Source of the DNA: Burkholderia sp. WSM2230
GTDB lineage: Bacteria > Pseudomonadota > Gammaproteobacteria > Burkholderiales > Burkholderiaceae
Assembly (NCBI RefSeq): GCF_000472445.1
Contig: NZ_AXAJ01000022.1
Coordinates: 202 to 64,201, forward strand
DNA: 64,000 nt
Reading direction: 5' to 3'
Each line of letters starts with the position of its first letter. Within the stretch, counting starts at the first letter, position 1. A model generated the notes under the pieces. It was not told where the DNA came from. It did not search any database and worked only from the letters and a program-made list of their open reading frames with translations. Position numbers and translations under genes: made by a program. This document shows, piece after piece, positions 16,899-26,239 of the stretch.

Positions 16899-18956
16899 CT
16901 ACATCGCCACACACAGCCGGTACGCGTCGTAAATCGCCGTGTGAATGTCGCGCGATGCCACGGCGTCGCCGATCCTGTACAGATGAAACTGCCCGCCTCC
17001 ATTCGCCGCCTGCAAAACCGGCTGCGCCGAGCCGCGCGCGAAAGCCGCAAGGTCAATCTGGCCGTCGTTGACCGAATGCACGCGCGCGGCCTCGAAGAGA
17101 TCGTCCACAGCGATGGTCCCGCGTTCGACCACCACTTGCTCCGCCTCCATCTGCACGAGCTCGCCAGTTAGCTGGTGCCTGAAAACTGCCCGCAACACGC
17201 CCGCGTCGCCGCGCTGCACCTGGACGAGTTCCACGTGTGCGCGGACCGGCACCTGCCATTTCTCGAGGCTGCGCATCCACACGAGGTCGTCGCCCTTGCC
17301 GCCGGTTTCCTGCGCGGGCAGCGCGTCGAGCACGGCGAGGCGCACGTCGAGTCCCGCGGACACATAGCGCTCGGTGCATAGATACGCGTTGTGGCGCCCG
17401 GTGCCGTCATAGACGAGCACGCGTCCCGCCTGTGGCGGCGTATCCGAGAGCGCATCGGCCACGGAGCGGCACCATTCGCCGCCCGCCAGTCCGTCAAGAT
17501 CGGGAATGCCGCCCGTGGCCACGGTCACCACGTCAGGTTGCGCTTGGAGCACGTCGTCGAGTTCCGCATACTGGTTGTAGCGGACTTCGACGCCGAGGCG
17601 CTCCAGCTCACGGACACGCCAGTCCACGATCCCGATCAGGTCCTTGCGCCAGCTTCCCGACGCCGCGAGCAGCAACTGCCCGCCGGCGCGATGGGCCGCT
17701 TCGAGCAGCGTCACGCGATGGCCGCGGCTCGCGCAAACGCGTGCCGCTTCGAGCCCCGCCGGTCCTGCGCCAACAATCAGCACCTTGCGCGGTGTCTCGC
17801 TCGGCACGATGTCGTGCGGCAAAAAAGTTTCGCGGGCGGTCGCCGGATTGTGGATGCACGTGGCTTTCGCGTTGCGGCAAAAGGAGCCTCCCACGCACGG
17901 CCGCGCGGCTTCTTCGCGCCCTTCCTGGATGAGCCGCACGAGATGCGGCTCCGCGATATGCGCGCGCGTCATGCCGACCATGTCGATGAGGCCCTCGCGG
18001 ATCGCATAGCGTGCGGTCGCGAGGTCGGCGATCTTCGCAGCGTGAAAGACCGGCAGCCGCACCGCACGCCGGAACGCGGCGGCTTTCGAAAGCCACGGCG
18101 CCGAGGGCATGAACATGCCCGGCATGCTGTTCACGATCAGCGACATCTTCGTGTCCATACGTCCATAGACGACGTTGAAGAAATCGAAGAGACCGCTTTG
18201 CTCAAGAACGCGCGCCATTTCCAGACTTTCCTCGAAGCTGCAGCCGTCTTCGAGTGCGAAGCGCAGGCCGACGGGATACTCGTCGCCGACTTCCTTGCGG
18301 ATCGCCTCATGAACCTCGAGCGCGAAACGGCAGCGGTTCGCGGCCGAACCGCCGTACCGGTCGCTGCGCAGGTTCACGGTCGGATCGAGAAACTGCCCGA
18401 TCAGATGGCCGCCGGCGTGTGTTTCCAAACCGTCCAGTCCGCCTTGCATGCAGCGTTTCGCGGCGCGTCCGAAGTCGCTCACAATGCGCTTGATGTCGTG
18501 ATCGCTCATGGCTTGCGGGATCGCGCGATGCAGCGTCTCGCGGCGCGTCGAGGGAGCGGGCATCGGCAGCCACGGTTCGGCGTACGGATCGCCGCGCCGG
18601 CCGAGATGCGTGATCTGACACATCAACGCCGCGCCGTGCGCATGCACGCGTTCGGAAAAACGCTGCAGATGCGGCACGACTTCGTCGACGCCCATGTTGA
18701 TCTGCTGGAAGGTATTGGGACTGTCGATGCTCACATTCGAGGATCCGCCGAACATCGTGAGGCCAATGCCTCCACGCGCCTTTTCCTCGTGATAGCGTTG
18801 ATAGACTTCCTGCGGGAATTCGCCTTCAATGAGGCGGCTCGCGTGGCTCGTGCTCATCACGCGGTTTCTGAGCACGAGTTGCCTGATGGTCAGCGGTTGT
18901 AGCAGCGGGTCGGACGAAGCGGCGAGGCGCGCGTCGTCAGCGGTGGGCAAGGTCAT
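16899..18956 (-). CDS. NADH:flavin oxidoreductase with Fe-S and FAD domains (DgcA-like N-demethylase family)
   Basis: 685-residue protein. An Old Yellow Enzyme TIM barrel (about 18-350; QPLTIRQLVLRNRVMSTSHA, MCQITHLGRRGDP, HAGGHLIGQFLDP, NLRSDRYGGS) is followed by a Cys cluster and a pyridine-nucleotide/FAD domain from about 390 (KVLIVGAGPAGLEAARVCAS). The overall plan matches trimethylamine dehydrogenase, 2,4-dienoyl-CoA reductase and dimethylglycine demethylase DgcA. The Cys motif CVGGSFC-x6-C resembles the DgcA type but is shorter than the C-x2-C-x3-C-x11-C of other members, so Fe-S binding is uncertain. Substrate is probably an N-methylated amine such as dimethylglycine or a betaine. It is divergent from a LysR gene (98 bases). 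Confidence 0.8.
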   Translation of the reverse strand: MTLPTADDARLAASSDPLLQPLTIRQLVLRNRVMSTSHASRLIEGEFPQEVYQRYHEEKARGGIGLTMFGGSSNVSIDSPNTFQQINMGVDEVVPHLQRFSERVHAHGAALMCQITHLGRRGDPYAEPWLPMPAPSTRRETLHRAIPQAMSDHDIKRIVSDFGRAAKRCMQGGLDGLETHAGGHLIGQFLDPTVNLRSDRYGGSAANRCRFALEVHEAIRKEVGDEYPVGLRFALEDGCSFEESLEMARVLEQSGLFDFFNVVYGRMDTKMSLIVNSMPGMFMPSAPWLSKAAAFRRAVRLPVFHAAKIADLATARYAIREGLIDMVGMTRAHIAEPHLVRLIQEGREEAARPCVGGSFCRNAKATCIHNPATARETFLPHDIVPSETPRKVLIVGAGPAGLEAARVCASRGHRVTLLEAAHRAGGQLLLAASGSWRKDLIGIVDWRVRELERLGVEVRYNQYAELDDVLQAQPDVVTVATGGIPDLDGLAGGEWCRSVADALSDTPPQAGRVLVYDGTGRHNAYLCTERYVSAGLDVRLAVLDALPAQETGGKGDDLVWMRSLEKWQVPVRAHVELVQVQRGDAGVLRAVFRHQLTGELVQMEAEQVVVERGTIAVDDLFEAARVHSVNDGQIDLAAFARGSAQPVLQAANGGGQFHLYRIGDAVASRDIHTAIYDAYRLCVAM

Positions 18957-19054
18957 GTCGGCATTCTCCGGAACGGTCTGCCGACAAAACTAAGGTGGCC
19001 CTCAAAGCGCGTCAATTTACATCTTCGTCAACGCGAATTACATGGTGTTAGCCG

Positions 19055-20014
19055 ATGGCACTTCGACTTCCGTCGCTTCAGGCGCTGCACGTTTTCGAGG
19101 CCGCCGCGCGTCACCTGAGCCTCACGCGCGCGGCGCACGAGCTGAATGTCACGCCGGTGGCGGTGAGCCGCATGGTGGCGCGTCTCGAAGACGCGCTTGG
19201 CTTCAGGCTCTTCGCACGCACGAAGACAGGGCTCGCTCTCACCGACGAGGGCGCGAAGCTGCAAGCGGCAGTGGCCTCCGGCTTCGGCCTCGTGAGCGAC
19301 ACCATCCACGAACTCAAAAGCCGGCAGCAGGAGAACGAGACGGTCACGCTTTCCGTCTCCAGCGGTTTTGCCGCTCAGTGGCTGCTGCCGCGACACGCGC
19401 GCTTTCAGGCTGCGTTTGCGTCAGTGAACCTGCGCTTGCAGGTGATGGCGAGCCGGCTATATGGGCCGCTCGACGGCGCCGATCTCGGCATTCGCTTGCA
19501 CAAGCCGGGCTCCGGGAGCGACGCGTTGTGTTTTTGCCCGGAGGTGATCATCGCCGTATGCAGGCCGGACTATCTCGCCGAACACGGTCCGCTGGACGCG
19601 CCGCGTCCAACCGATGACAAAACGCGCGGCCATACGCTGATTCATCTTGAGCCGACCACGCACACATGGACCGACTATTTCGCTGTGACGGGAATCGCAA
19701 ACCGCGCGTGTGCGAAACATGTCAGCTATTCCGATGCGGGTCTCGCGTTGCAAGCGGCGATGCTCGGGCATGGCGTGATGCTCGGCTGGCTGCTGGCAGT
19801 CGCCGCGCCGCTCAACGCCGGTACGGTGGTTCCGGCGTCGCGACGCTTCGTCGAAACGGGTTGCAACTACGTGCTGGAGTGCCGCAGCCGCGAGCCGACA
19901 CGCGCGATGCGGGAGGTGGCGCAATGGCTCATCGACGAAATGCGCGTGGAGTTGGAGAAGGCCCAGCCGATGCTCGCTTGCGCCGAGAGCGTGCAAACTC
20001 GCGCGCCGGTTTGA
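19055..20014 (+). CDS. LysR-family (GcvA-type) regulator
   Basis: 319-residue LysR regulator of the GcvA subgroup, recognised from LPSLQALHVFEAAARHLSLT at the HTH and the FAAQWLLPRHARFQ stretch in the effector domain. It is divergently transcribed from the DgcA-like oxidoreductase with 98 bases between starts, so it very likely regulates that gene. GcvA-type regulators in Burkholderiaceae often control amino-acid or methylamine catabolism. The inducer is unknown. Confidence 0.86.
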   Translation: MALRLPSLQALHVFEAAARHLSLTRAAHELNVTPVAVSRMVARLEDALGFRLFARTKTGLALTDEGAKLQAAVASGFGLVSDTIHELKSRQQENETVTLSVSSGFAAQWLLPRHARFQAAFASVNLRLQVMASRLYGPLDGADLGIRLHKPGSGSDALCFCPEVIIAVCRPDYLAEHGPLDAPRPTDDKTRGHTLIHLEPTTHTWTDYFAVTGIANRACAKHVSYSDAGLALQAAMLGHGVMLGWLLAVAAPLNAGTVVPASRRFVETGCNYVLECRSREPTRAMREVAQWLIDEMRVELEKAQPMLACAESVQTRAPV

Positions 20015-20085
20015 AGATTGCGACGCGCTGGTTGACGTCTTCGGCGTGCAGCGCGGCCTGGGTCACGCGCAGCAGCTAACGGCAG

Positions 20086-20105
20086 GCGGCCCCGGGGCGG
20101 GCCGC
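20086..20105. terminator. GC-rich hairpin between convergent genes
   Basis: GCGGCCC (20086-20092) and GGGCCGC (20099-20105) form a perfect 7-bp stem with a 6-base loop in the 114 bases between the converging LysR and membrane-protein genes. There is only TT after it on the plus strand. It probably serves as a bidirectional terminator or 3'-end stabiliser. Confidence 0.45.
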
Positions 20106-20128
20106 TTGCTGTCATTGTCAGTTCGCGT

Positions 20129-20857
20129 TCAGGCTCTGCTTCGCGGCGAAACAACGCGATTGTGTCCGGGGACTGCGTTGCGATCGACACCCGAGCCGCC
20201 GCTGTCTTCAACCGGCGGCTGATGCCGGAAGCCCGCATTGCCCGACACGATGGCTATGATCGCGCCGACAACCAGCGCTGCGAATGAGAACCAGCTTGCG
20301 CGCGCGACGCCGCGCGCGGCGGCGTCTGCGGTTTCGCGCACCTGCTGCCCGGCTTCGGGACTCGAGGCCATCGATGCCGCCGACGCAATCGCCGACTGCA
20401 CTTGCTGCTTCGCCGTATCCACCACCGGATTGGTTCCGCCCGCCTGGTTGGCCACCTGGTTGCCCGCCGTGGCTCCGACCTGCGCACCCGTCGCCGCTAC
20501 GCTGCCGGCGGTGCTCACCGCGCCGGTGATGAGCGAAGTCATCCCGTAGACGATGAAAAGGGTCATGACCGCCCACGCCAGCAGCCCGTGCAGCCAGCCC
20601 AGCACGGGCGCGCAACGTCCTGCGTAGTACGAACCGACGAGTACCGCCAGCACCGTCGTCACGATCACCCACACGCCCGAGCCGAAGCCGAAGCCGTGCA
20701 GCGGGTCCGGTCTGGACATCGGCGCGAGCAGCGATGCGCCAATGGCCGTGCCGAGCACGCTCATGATCAGATAGACGATCATCGAAAGAATCACGCCCGC
20801 GAAAATCGGGCCCCATGACAGCCGAGGCAGGCCGTCTTGTGTGGTGAGCAGTTTCAT
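20129..20857 (-). CDS. Membrane protein of unknown function
   Basis: 242 residues from ATG 20857 (MKLLTTQDGLPRLSWGPIFA), with AGGAGA six bases upstream. Segments near 16-38, 61-81 and 88-115 are hydrophobic, then a long Ala/Gly/Gln-rich stretch (about 115-190), then another membrane segment (about 192-212) and a short polar tail. N-terminal SWGPIFAGVILSMIVYLIMS is typical of a conserved Burkholderia family of unknown function (possibly PhnA/YrzE-like). No partner gene is evident; flanked by convergent and tandem LysR genes. Confidence 0.72.
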   Translation of the reverse strand: MKLLTTQDGLPRLSWGPIFAGVILSMIVYLIMSVLGTAIGASLLAPMSRPDPLHGFGFGSGVWVIVTTVLAVLVGSYYAGRCAPVLGWLHGLLAWAVMTLFIVYGMTSLITGAVSTAGSVAATGAQVGATAGNQVANQAGGTNPVVDTAKQQVQSAIASAASMASSPEAGQQVRETADAAARGVARASWFSFAALVVGAIIAIVSGNAGFRHQPPVEDSGGSGVDRNAVPGHNRVVSPRSRA

Positions 20858-20963
20858 GGTGTCTCCTGCAAGAGAGAGGAAGAGGTCGCCTGTTGCCGCG
20901 CACGTCGCCCGGCCTCTGCGCCTGCGCAAGCGCCATGCCGTGAACCGCATGCGAGCCCGCGTA

Positions 20964-21869
20964 TCAGCCGTTCCGGGCGTTATACGCGGCGGCTTCCTCG
21001 AGCAGCCATGTCCTGAACAGTTCCAGCGGCTTGCCGTGACTCAGTTCGGTCGGGTAGACCAGGTAGTAGGCGGATTCTTCGACGGTGGTGGCGGCAAACG
21101 GAATCACGAGGCCCAACTGCGCGAGCTGTTCGTCGACGAAAAACCTGGGCACCAGCGCAATGCCGAGACCTGCCGCGGCCGCGCTGATCAGCATGGAGTG
21201 CAGTTCGTAGCGCACGCCTTGCATGGTCGCGTTGTCTTCTACACCGACATTCGAAAACCAGCGGGACCAGGCGTCGGGGCGCGTGGTCGAATGAAGCAGC
21301 GGGTACTTCAGCAGTTCGTGCGGTTTCCTTATCGGCTTTGCCAGCAGGGACGGCGAGCACACGGGCACCACTTCCTCGCCGAACAGATAGTCGGACGAGG
21401 TGCCCGGCCACGTAGGCTTGCCATAATGAATGGCGGCCTCGAAGTGCGTTTCCTCGAAAGAGAACAGGTCCGTGCGAATGCCCATATTGATGCGCACGTC
21501 CGCGTTGCGGTCGTTGAAGTCCTTCATGCGCGGAATCAACCATTGCGACGCGAAGGTGGGCAGCACCGCGAGTTCCAGGTAGCCGCCGCCGCTGCCGTGC
21601 GCAATGATGGACAGCGTGTCGCGATCCAGATTCTCCAGCGCGCGGCGCACCTGCGTGCCATACAGGCGCCCTGCGCGAGTGAGCATCACTCGCTGCTTCG
21701 AGCGAACGAAAAGCCGCACGCCGAGATTCGCTTCGAGCGTCGCGATCTGCCGCGAGATTGCGCTTTCGGTGAGGAACAACTCCTTCGCGGCATGAGTGAA
21801 GCTTTCGTGCCGCGCGGCGGCTTCGAACGCCAAGAGCGCACTCATGTTGGGAATCTTGAACTTGCGCAT
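20964..21869 (-). CDS. LysR-family (GcvA-type) regulator of the lysine/aminoadipate cluster
   Basis: 301-residue LysR regulator with GcvA-like wording (IPNMSALLAFEAAARHESFT at the HTH; LAVLPTFASQWLIPRMKDF in the effector domain). It is divergent from hglS, with 158 bases between starts. This makes it the probable regulator of the hglS-D2HGDH pair and perhaps the whole cluster, responding to a lysine-derived acid. That ligand is inferred from context only. Its promoter region is relatively AT-rich. Confidence 0.86.
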   Translation of the reverse strand: MRKFKIPNMSALLAFEAAARHESFTHAAKELFLTESAISRQIATLEANLGVRLFVRSKQRVMLTRAGRLYGTQVRRALENLDRDTLSIIAHGSGGGYLELAVLPTFASQWLIPRMKDFNDRNADVRINMGIRTDLFSFEETHFEAAIHYGKPTWPGTSSDYLFGEEVVPVCSPSLLAKPIRKPHELLKYPLLHSTTRPDAWSRWFSNVGVEDNATMQGVRYELHSMLISAAAAGLGIALVPRFFVDEQLAQLGLVIPFAATTVEESAYYLVYPTELSHGKPLELFRTWLLEEAAAYNARNG

Positions 21870-22027
21870 GTTTGTTCCAAAAAATCATCAAGTGACAATT
21901 TAATCTCGCTTTACGCAGCACGCAACAGTTTGAATAATGCTATTTCGGTAAGGCTGGCTACCATTTAGCCGCCGCGTCAGATGAACCATCATTCCCATTG
22001 CGGCGCTGCGCCGTGAGAGAGAAGCAA

Positions 22028-23056
22028 ATGCGCAATTCGAACGTTGAAAGCCTGTTATTGAAGCTGCTGGGTCCGGCTAAAACGGAGTCGCTTTTTACGA
22101 CCTTGAACTTCCCAACGGCACTGGAAGACTGGGAAGATGGCACCGTCACGCGCGCCGAACTCGCACAGGCAATGAACATGGCGTTGTTCGAGGACCTGCT
22201 GGAGCGTTCGCCGAATGGGCGCGCCTACACGAGCGAGGCGATCGCGAACGGCGGTTCTGTCCATTTCGATCACGGCGCACTGCGCACGGTGCGTTGGGAG
22301 AACAATGGCGCACTGCCTCCAGGCGAGGCGGCGTTTACCCGCATTCTTCGTCCGCTCGGCTTCAGATTGAACGGGCGCTATCCGCTCGACAAGCTAGGCA
22401 TGACGGGCCGCGCCTACGCGCATGAAGATGCACCCGACCAGATCGCGCAGTTCTTCGTGAGCGAACTGCATCCCGAGCGTTTCTCCGTCGAATTCCAGCA
22501 GGCCGTGACAAATGTGGTGAGTTCGTCGAAAGATCCGTTGACGCCGCTCGCGGTTGCGCAGCTTTGGGAGCTGGAGCGCGAAGGCTCGCTCCCTATCGAC
22601 GCCGCGCACGCGCTGCTGCCGGTGATTGTCGGCGCGTTCGCGCGTCAGCACGATGTGCCGAGCGAGGCGGATTACGAAGTGCTGTTGCGCGAATCCGCGG
22701 AAATGGCGTGGATTTCCACCGAAGGCAACGCGTTCAATCACGCGACGGACCGCGTCGAAGACGTCTTCACGCTCTCGGACGAAGAGAAGAGCAAGGGCCG
22801 GCCAATGAAGCCGGAAGTCGAGCGTTCGCGTTCCGGCCGTGTGTTCCAGACGGCGTATCGCGCCGACACGGTTGAGCGTCAGTTCCGCTCGGCGGGCGGC
22901 AAACTCGTCACGCGCGACGTTCCCGGTTCGTTCTATGAGTTCATTACGCGCAAGCGCACGTTCGATCAGGCGTCGCGTAGCTGGGTCACCGACCTGCGCT
23001 TCGACGCCGGCAACGCGCAGGGCATTTTCAAAATGACCGCGAACGCGGCGCAGTAG
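22028..23056 (+). CDS. hglS: 2-oxoadipate dioxygenase/decarboxylase (HglS, DUF1338)
   Basis: 342-residue DUF1338 enzyme. HglS converts 2-oxoadipate plus O2 to D-2-hydroxyglutarate plus CO2 in the last part of lysine catabolism. Expected Fe(II) ligands are visible: His79/His82 in SVHFDHGALRTV, His238 in GNAFNHATDRV and Glu304 in GSFYEFITRK. It starts at ATG 22028 after AGAGAGAAG. It is shorter than the Pseudomonas putida enzyme but all core motifs are present. The stop lies 13 bases before D-2-hydroxyglutarate dehydrogenase, which would consume its product, so the assignment is strongly supported by context. Confidence 0.88.
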   Translation: MRNSNVESLLLKLLGPAKTESLFTTLNFPTALEDWEDGTVTRAELAQAMNMALFEDLLERSPNGRAYTSEAIANGGSVHFDHGALRTVRWENNGALPPGEAAFTRILRPLGFRLNGRYPLDKLGMTGRAYAHEDAPDQIAQFFVSELHPERFSVEFQQAVTNVVSSSKDPLTPLAVAQLWELEREGSLPIDAAHALLPVIVGAFARQHDVPSEADYEVLLRESAEMAWISTEGNAFNHATDRVEDVFTLSDEEKSKGRPMKPEVERSRSGRVFQTAYRADTVERQFRSAGGKLVTRDVPGSFYEFITRKRTFDQASRSWVTDLRFDAGNAQGIFKMTANAAQ

Positions 23057-23069
23057 AGGTGGGAAACCC

Positions 23070-26000
23070 GTGGAAAATGCGGTAAAAAGCGCGGCCGAAC
23101 TGGCGTTGAACCATGCGCCGGAACCTGCAGTGAAACCGGCCGCGCCGTTCGAGGCAGGCGCGCGCCTGCTCCAACGGGTCGAGGCCGATCTGCGCGCCGC
23201 GCTGCGAGGCGAAGTGCGCTTCGACGCCGGATCGAAGGCCTTGTACGCGTCGGATGCGTCGAACTATCGGCAGATTCCGTTGGGCGTAGTGGTGCCCGCC
23301 GATGTCAACGATCTCGTTGCAGCGCTCGAAGTTTGCCGCCGCAACGACGTGCCGTTTCTGACGCGAGGCGGCGGTACGTCGCAAAACGGGCAGTGCGTGA
23401 ACGTCGCGGTGGTGGCCGACGCGAGCAAGTACGTGAACCGCGTCGTCAGCGTCGATCCGCAAAGCAGAAACGCGATCGTCGAGCCGGGCGTGGTCTGCGA
23501 CACGCTGCGCGATGCGGCCGAAAAGCATGGCCTCACGTTTGCACCGGACCCTGCAACTCACAGCCGTTGCACGCTCGGCGGAATGATCGCGAACAACTCG
23601 TGCGGCGCGCATTCGGTGATGGGTGGCAAGACCGTCGAGAACATCGAGGCGTTGGAGATCGCGACGTACGACGGTGCGCGCTTCTGGGTCGGACCGACCA
23701 GCGACGCCGAACTGGAAACCATCATCGCAAAGGGCGGGCGCCAGGGTGAGATCTACGCGAAGCTGCGCGACTTGCGCGACCGCTACGCCGAGCGCATTCG
23801 CGACGAGTTTCCGCAAATCAGGCGCCGCGTATCCGGATTCAATCTCGATCAGTTGCTGCCGGAAAACGGCTTTAATGTCGCGCGCGCACTCGTGGGCACC
23901 GAGGGTACATGTGCGGTCACGCTGCAGGCGAAGGTGCGCCTCGTGCACAGCCCGGCGTGCCGCGTGTTGCTCGTGCTCGGTTTCAGCGACATCTACACGG
24001 CCGCGGATGCCGTCCCGCACTTCAACCGTCTTTCGCCGATCGCCATTGAAGGCCTCGACCGCGCGATCATTCGCGGCTTGCAGGCGCGCGGCCTGAAGCG
24101 CGAGGAAATCGCGCTGTTGCCTGACGGCGACGCATGGGTCGTGCTCGAATTCGGCGCCGACACGGTTGCCGAGGCGCTCGCGCAGGCGCATGAAGCCGAC
24201 GCGTACTTCAAGTCGGGCGCGGCGGGCGCAGGCATCAGCGGGTTGGTGGTCGAAGAAAAGCAGAAGCAGCAGAAGATCTGGTCGATACGCGAAACGGGTG
24301 CGTCGGCGGTGGCCTTGTCGGTTGATCCGTCGAAGCCCGACCCGATAGTCGGCTGGGAAGATGCGGCAGTCGATCCGCTGCGGCTCGGCGATTATCTGCG
24401 CAGGTTTCAGGCGCTGGTGGACCGTTTCGGTTACGAGACTTGCCTGTACGGCCATTTCGGCGACGGCTGCGTGCATGCGCGCATCACGTTCGACATACGG
24501 AGCGCCGAAGGCGTCGGCAAATGGCGCGGTTTTCTGCGCGAGGCGGCGCAACTGGTGGTCGATTTCGGCGGCTCGTTGTCGGGCGAACATGGCGACGGCC
24601 AGGCCAAGGCCGAATTTCTGCCCATCATGTACGGCCCCGAAATCATGCGGGCGATGGAGGAATTCAAGGCGATCTGGGATCCGCTCAATCGCATGAACCC
24701 GGGCAAGGTTGTTCATGCGTACCGCGCCGACGAAAACCTGCGCATGGGTCCCGCCTACAAGCCGGTCACACTCACCACAAAGCTCGCGTTCACGAGCCCC
24801 GAGGGCGACGGCATGCAGCGCGCGGTGGAACGCTGCATCGGCATGGGCAAATGCCGTTCGCTCGACGGCGGCACGATGTGCCCGAGTTTCCGCGCGACGC
24901 GCGAGGAAAAATTTTCGACGCGGGGCCGCGCGCACCTCTTCTGGGAAATGCTTCAGGGCGAAGTGATCGAGGACGGCTGGAACAGCGTCGAGGTCAAGGA
25001 AGCACTGGACACATGCCTTGCATGCAAAGGCTGCAAATCCGATTGCCCGACGCATACCGACATGGCGTCGTACAAGGCTGAGTTTCTGTCGCACTACTAC
25101 GAACGGCACCGTCGGCCGCGTCAGGCGATGTTCATGGGCCGCATTGGTCAATGGGCGCCGCTTGCGAGCCGCTTCGCGCGCGTGACCAATTTCATGACAT
25201 CCGCGAAGCCGTTGGCTCATATCAGCAAGTGGGTCGCGGGCGTCGCTGCCGAGCGGCATCTGCCGGTGTTCGCGCCGCGCACCTTCCGGGCAATCGAGAG
25301 GCGTCGCGCCGCCGAAGGCAGTGCCGCTGCAAGCGAGCGTTCGCGCAAAGTCATTCTGTGGGTCGACACGTTCAACGACCACTTCTCGCCCGACATCGCG
25401 ACGGCCGCGCTCGACGTGCTGACGCGCATCGGCTATCAGGTGGTATTGCCGCGCAAGCGTCTTTGCTGTGGGCGGCCGCTATACGATTATGGCTTGCTGG
25501 ACGAAGCGCGCGCGCTGCTTCGCAGCGCCGTTGATGAACTCGCCGACGACATTCGCGCCGGCGTGCCGATAGTCGGGCTCGAGCCCGGTTGCCTGTCCGT
25601 CTTCAAGGATGAACTGCTCAAGCAGCTTCCCAACGATCCGGATGCAAGAAAGCTGTCGGACCAGACCTTCCTGTTCTCGGATTTCGTTGCGCGCGCGGAT
25701 TTTGAATGGCCAAAACTCGACGCAGACGTCGTGGTGCACGGACACTGTCATCAGAAGTCGATCTTCGGCATGAAGGGCGACACTGCATTGCTCGACAAAC
25801 TCGGCGTGCGTTGGACGCTGCTCGATACCGGCTGTTGCGGCATGGCCGGCTCATTCGGTTTCAACACGGACCACTACGAACTCTCGATGAAAATCGCCGA
25901 AGACAAGCTGTTGCCGCTCGTGCGTAACGCGCCCTCTGAGGCGATTGTCGTGACCAATGGCTTTAGCTGCCGCGAGCAGATCCAGCACGGAGCCGGCAGA

Positions 26001-26075
26001 CAGTCGATGCATATCGCGCAGTTGGTCATGCAAGCGCTCGGCCAGCCGACGGCGTCGCGCAGAACCTCCGACTGA
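23070..26075 (+). CDS. D-2-hydroxyglutarate dehydrogenase, FAD/Fe-S fusion type
   Basis: 1001-residue membrane-associated type flavoprotein. The FAD-binding PCMH domain is at about 55-290 (RGGGTSQNGQC, GMIANNSCGAHSVMGGKT), the FAD-linked oxidase C domain to about 550 (FGDGCVHARI, SGEHGDGQAK). Two iron-sulfur motifs follow (CIGMGKC-x8-CP near 590 and CLACKGCKSDCP near 650), then two CCG domains (RLCCGRPL, DTGCCGMAGS) that can bind further Fe-S or receive electrons. GTG start at 23070 with GAGGTGGG upstream. Following HglS, it should oxidise D-2-hydroxyglutarate to 2-oxoglutarate. A D-lactate dehydrogenase role is the less likely alternative. Confidence 0.87.
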   Translation: MENAVKSAAELALNHAPEPAVKPAAPFEAGARLLQRVEADLRAALRGEVRFDAGSKALYASDASNYRQIPLGVVVPADVNDLVAALEVCRRNDVPFLTRGGGTSQNGQCVNVAVVADASKYVNRVVSVDPQSRNAIVEPGVVCDTLRDAAEKHGLTFAPDPATHSRCTLGGMIANNSCGAHSVMGGKTVENIEALEIATYDGARFWVGPTSDAELETIIAKGGRQGEIYAKLRDLRDRYAERIRDEFPQIRRRVSGFNLDQLLPENGFNVARALVGTEGTCAVTLQAKVRLVHSPACRVLLVLGFSDIYTAADAVPHFNRLSPIAIEGLDRAIIRGLQARGLKREEIALLPDGDAWVVLEFGADTVAEALAQAHEADAYFKSGAAGAGISGLVVEEKQKQQKIWSIRETGASAVALSVDPSKPDPIVGWEDAAVDPLRLGDYLRRFQALVDRFGYETCLYGHFGDGCVHARITFDIRSAEGVGKWRGFLREAAQLVVDFGGSLSGEHGDGQAKAEFLPIMYGPEIMRAMEEFKAIWDPLNRMNPGKVVHAYRADENLRMGPAYKPVTLTTKLAFTSPEGDGMQRAVERCIGMGKCRSLDGGTMCPSFRATREEKFSTRGRAHLFWEMLQGEVIEDGWNSVEVKEALDTCLACKGCKSDCPTHTDMASYKAEFLSHYYERHRRPRQAMFMGRIGQWAPLASRFARVTNFMTSAKPLAHISKWVAGVAAERHLPVFAPRTFRAIERRRAAEGSAAASERSRKVILWVDTFNDHFSPDIATAALDVLTRIGYQVVLPRKRLCCGRPLYDYGLLDEARALLRSAVDELADDIRAGVPIVGLEPGCLSVFKDELLKQLPNDPDARKLSDQTFLFSDFVARADFEWPKLDADVVVHGHCHQKSIFGMKGDTALLDKLGVRWTLLDTGCCGMAGSFGFNTDHYELSMKIAEDKLLPLVRNAPSEAIVVTNGFSCREQIQHGAGRQSMHIAQLVMQALGQPTASRRTSD

Positions 26076-26098
26076 CCCACCGTCGTTGCAAGCTCCTG

Positions 26099-26126
26099 GC
26101 CGCTATTTCCGATCAGAAATAGCGGC
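26099..26126 (+). terminator. Hairpin after D-2-hydroxyglutarate dehydrogenase gene
   Basis: GCCGCTATTTC (26099-26109) pairs perfectly with GAAATAGCGGC (26116-26126) around CGATCA. It lacks a long T-run (TTGCGG follows), so it is a weak terminator or attenuator separating hglS-D2HGDH from amaB. Confidence 0.55.
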
Positions 26127-26161
26127 TTGCGGTTCATGCATTTAGCGTGACACGTTTTGTG

Positions 26162-26190
26162 TTGCCGCCGAAAACCTGGGCGTGTATAGT
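26162..26190 (+). promoter_or_regulatory. Predicted sigma70 promoter for amaB
   Basis: TTGCCG (26162-26167) and TATAGT (26185-26190) are separated by exactly 17 bases. The start of transcription would fall near 26197, about 43 bases before the amaB GTG. A small dyad CCAA-N9-TTGG at 26202-26218 lies at the expected start site and could be an operator. Confidence 0.6.
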
Positions 26191-26239
26191 TTCCGAACGT
26201 ACCAAAATTTCGTATTGGAAATTCAAAGAGGCCTCAATC

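Noticed and set aside
17391..18902. 503-codon open frame on the plus strand
   Set aside because: Antisense to the DgcA-like oxidoreductase with no recognisable domain.
23028..25382. 784-codon open frame on the minus strand
   Set aside because: Exact antisense shadow of the D-2-hydroxyglutarate dehydrogenase gene, whose domains and Fe-S motifs are unmistakable. The antisense product is Arg/His/Ala-rich low-complexity text typical of GC-rich shadow frames.
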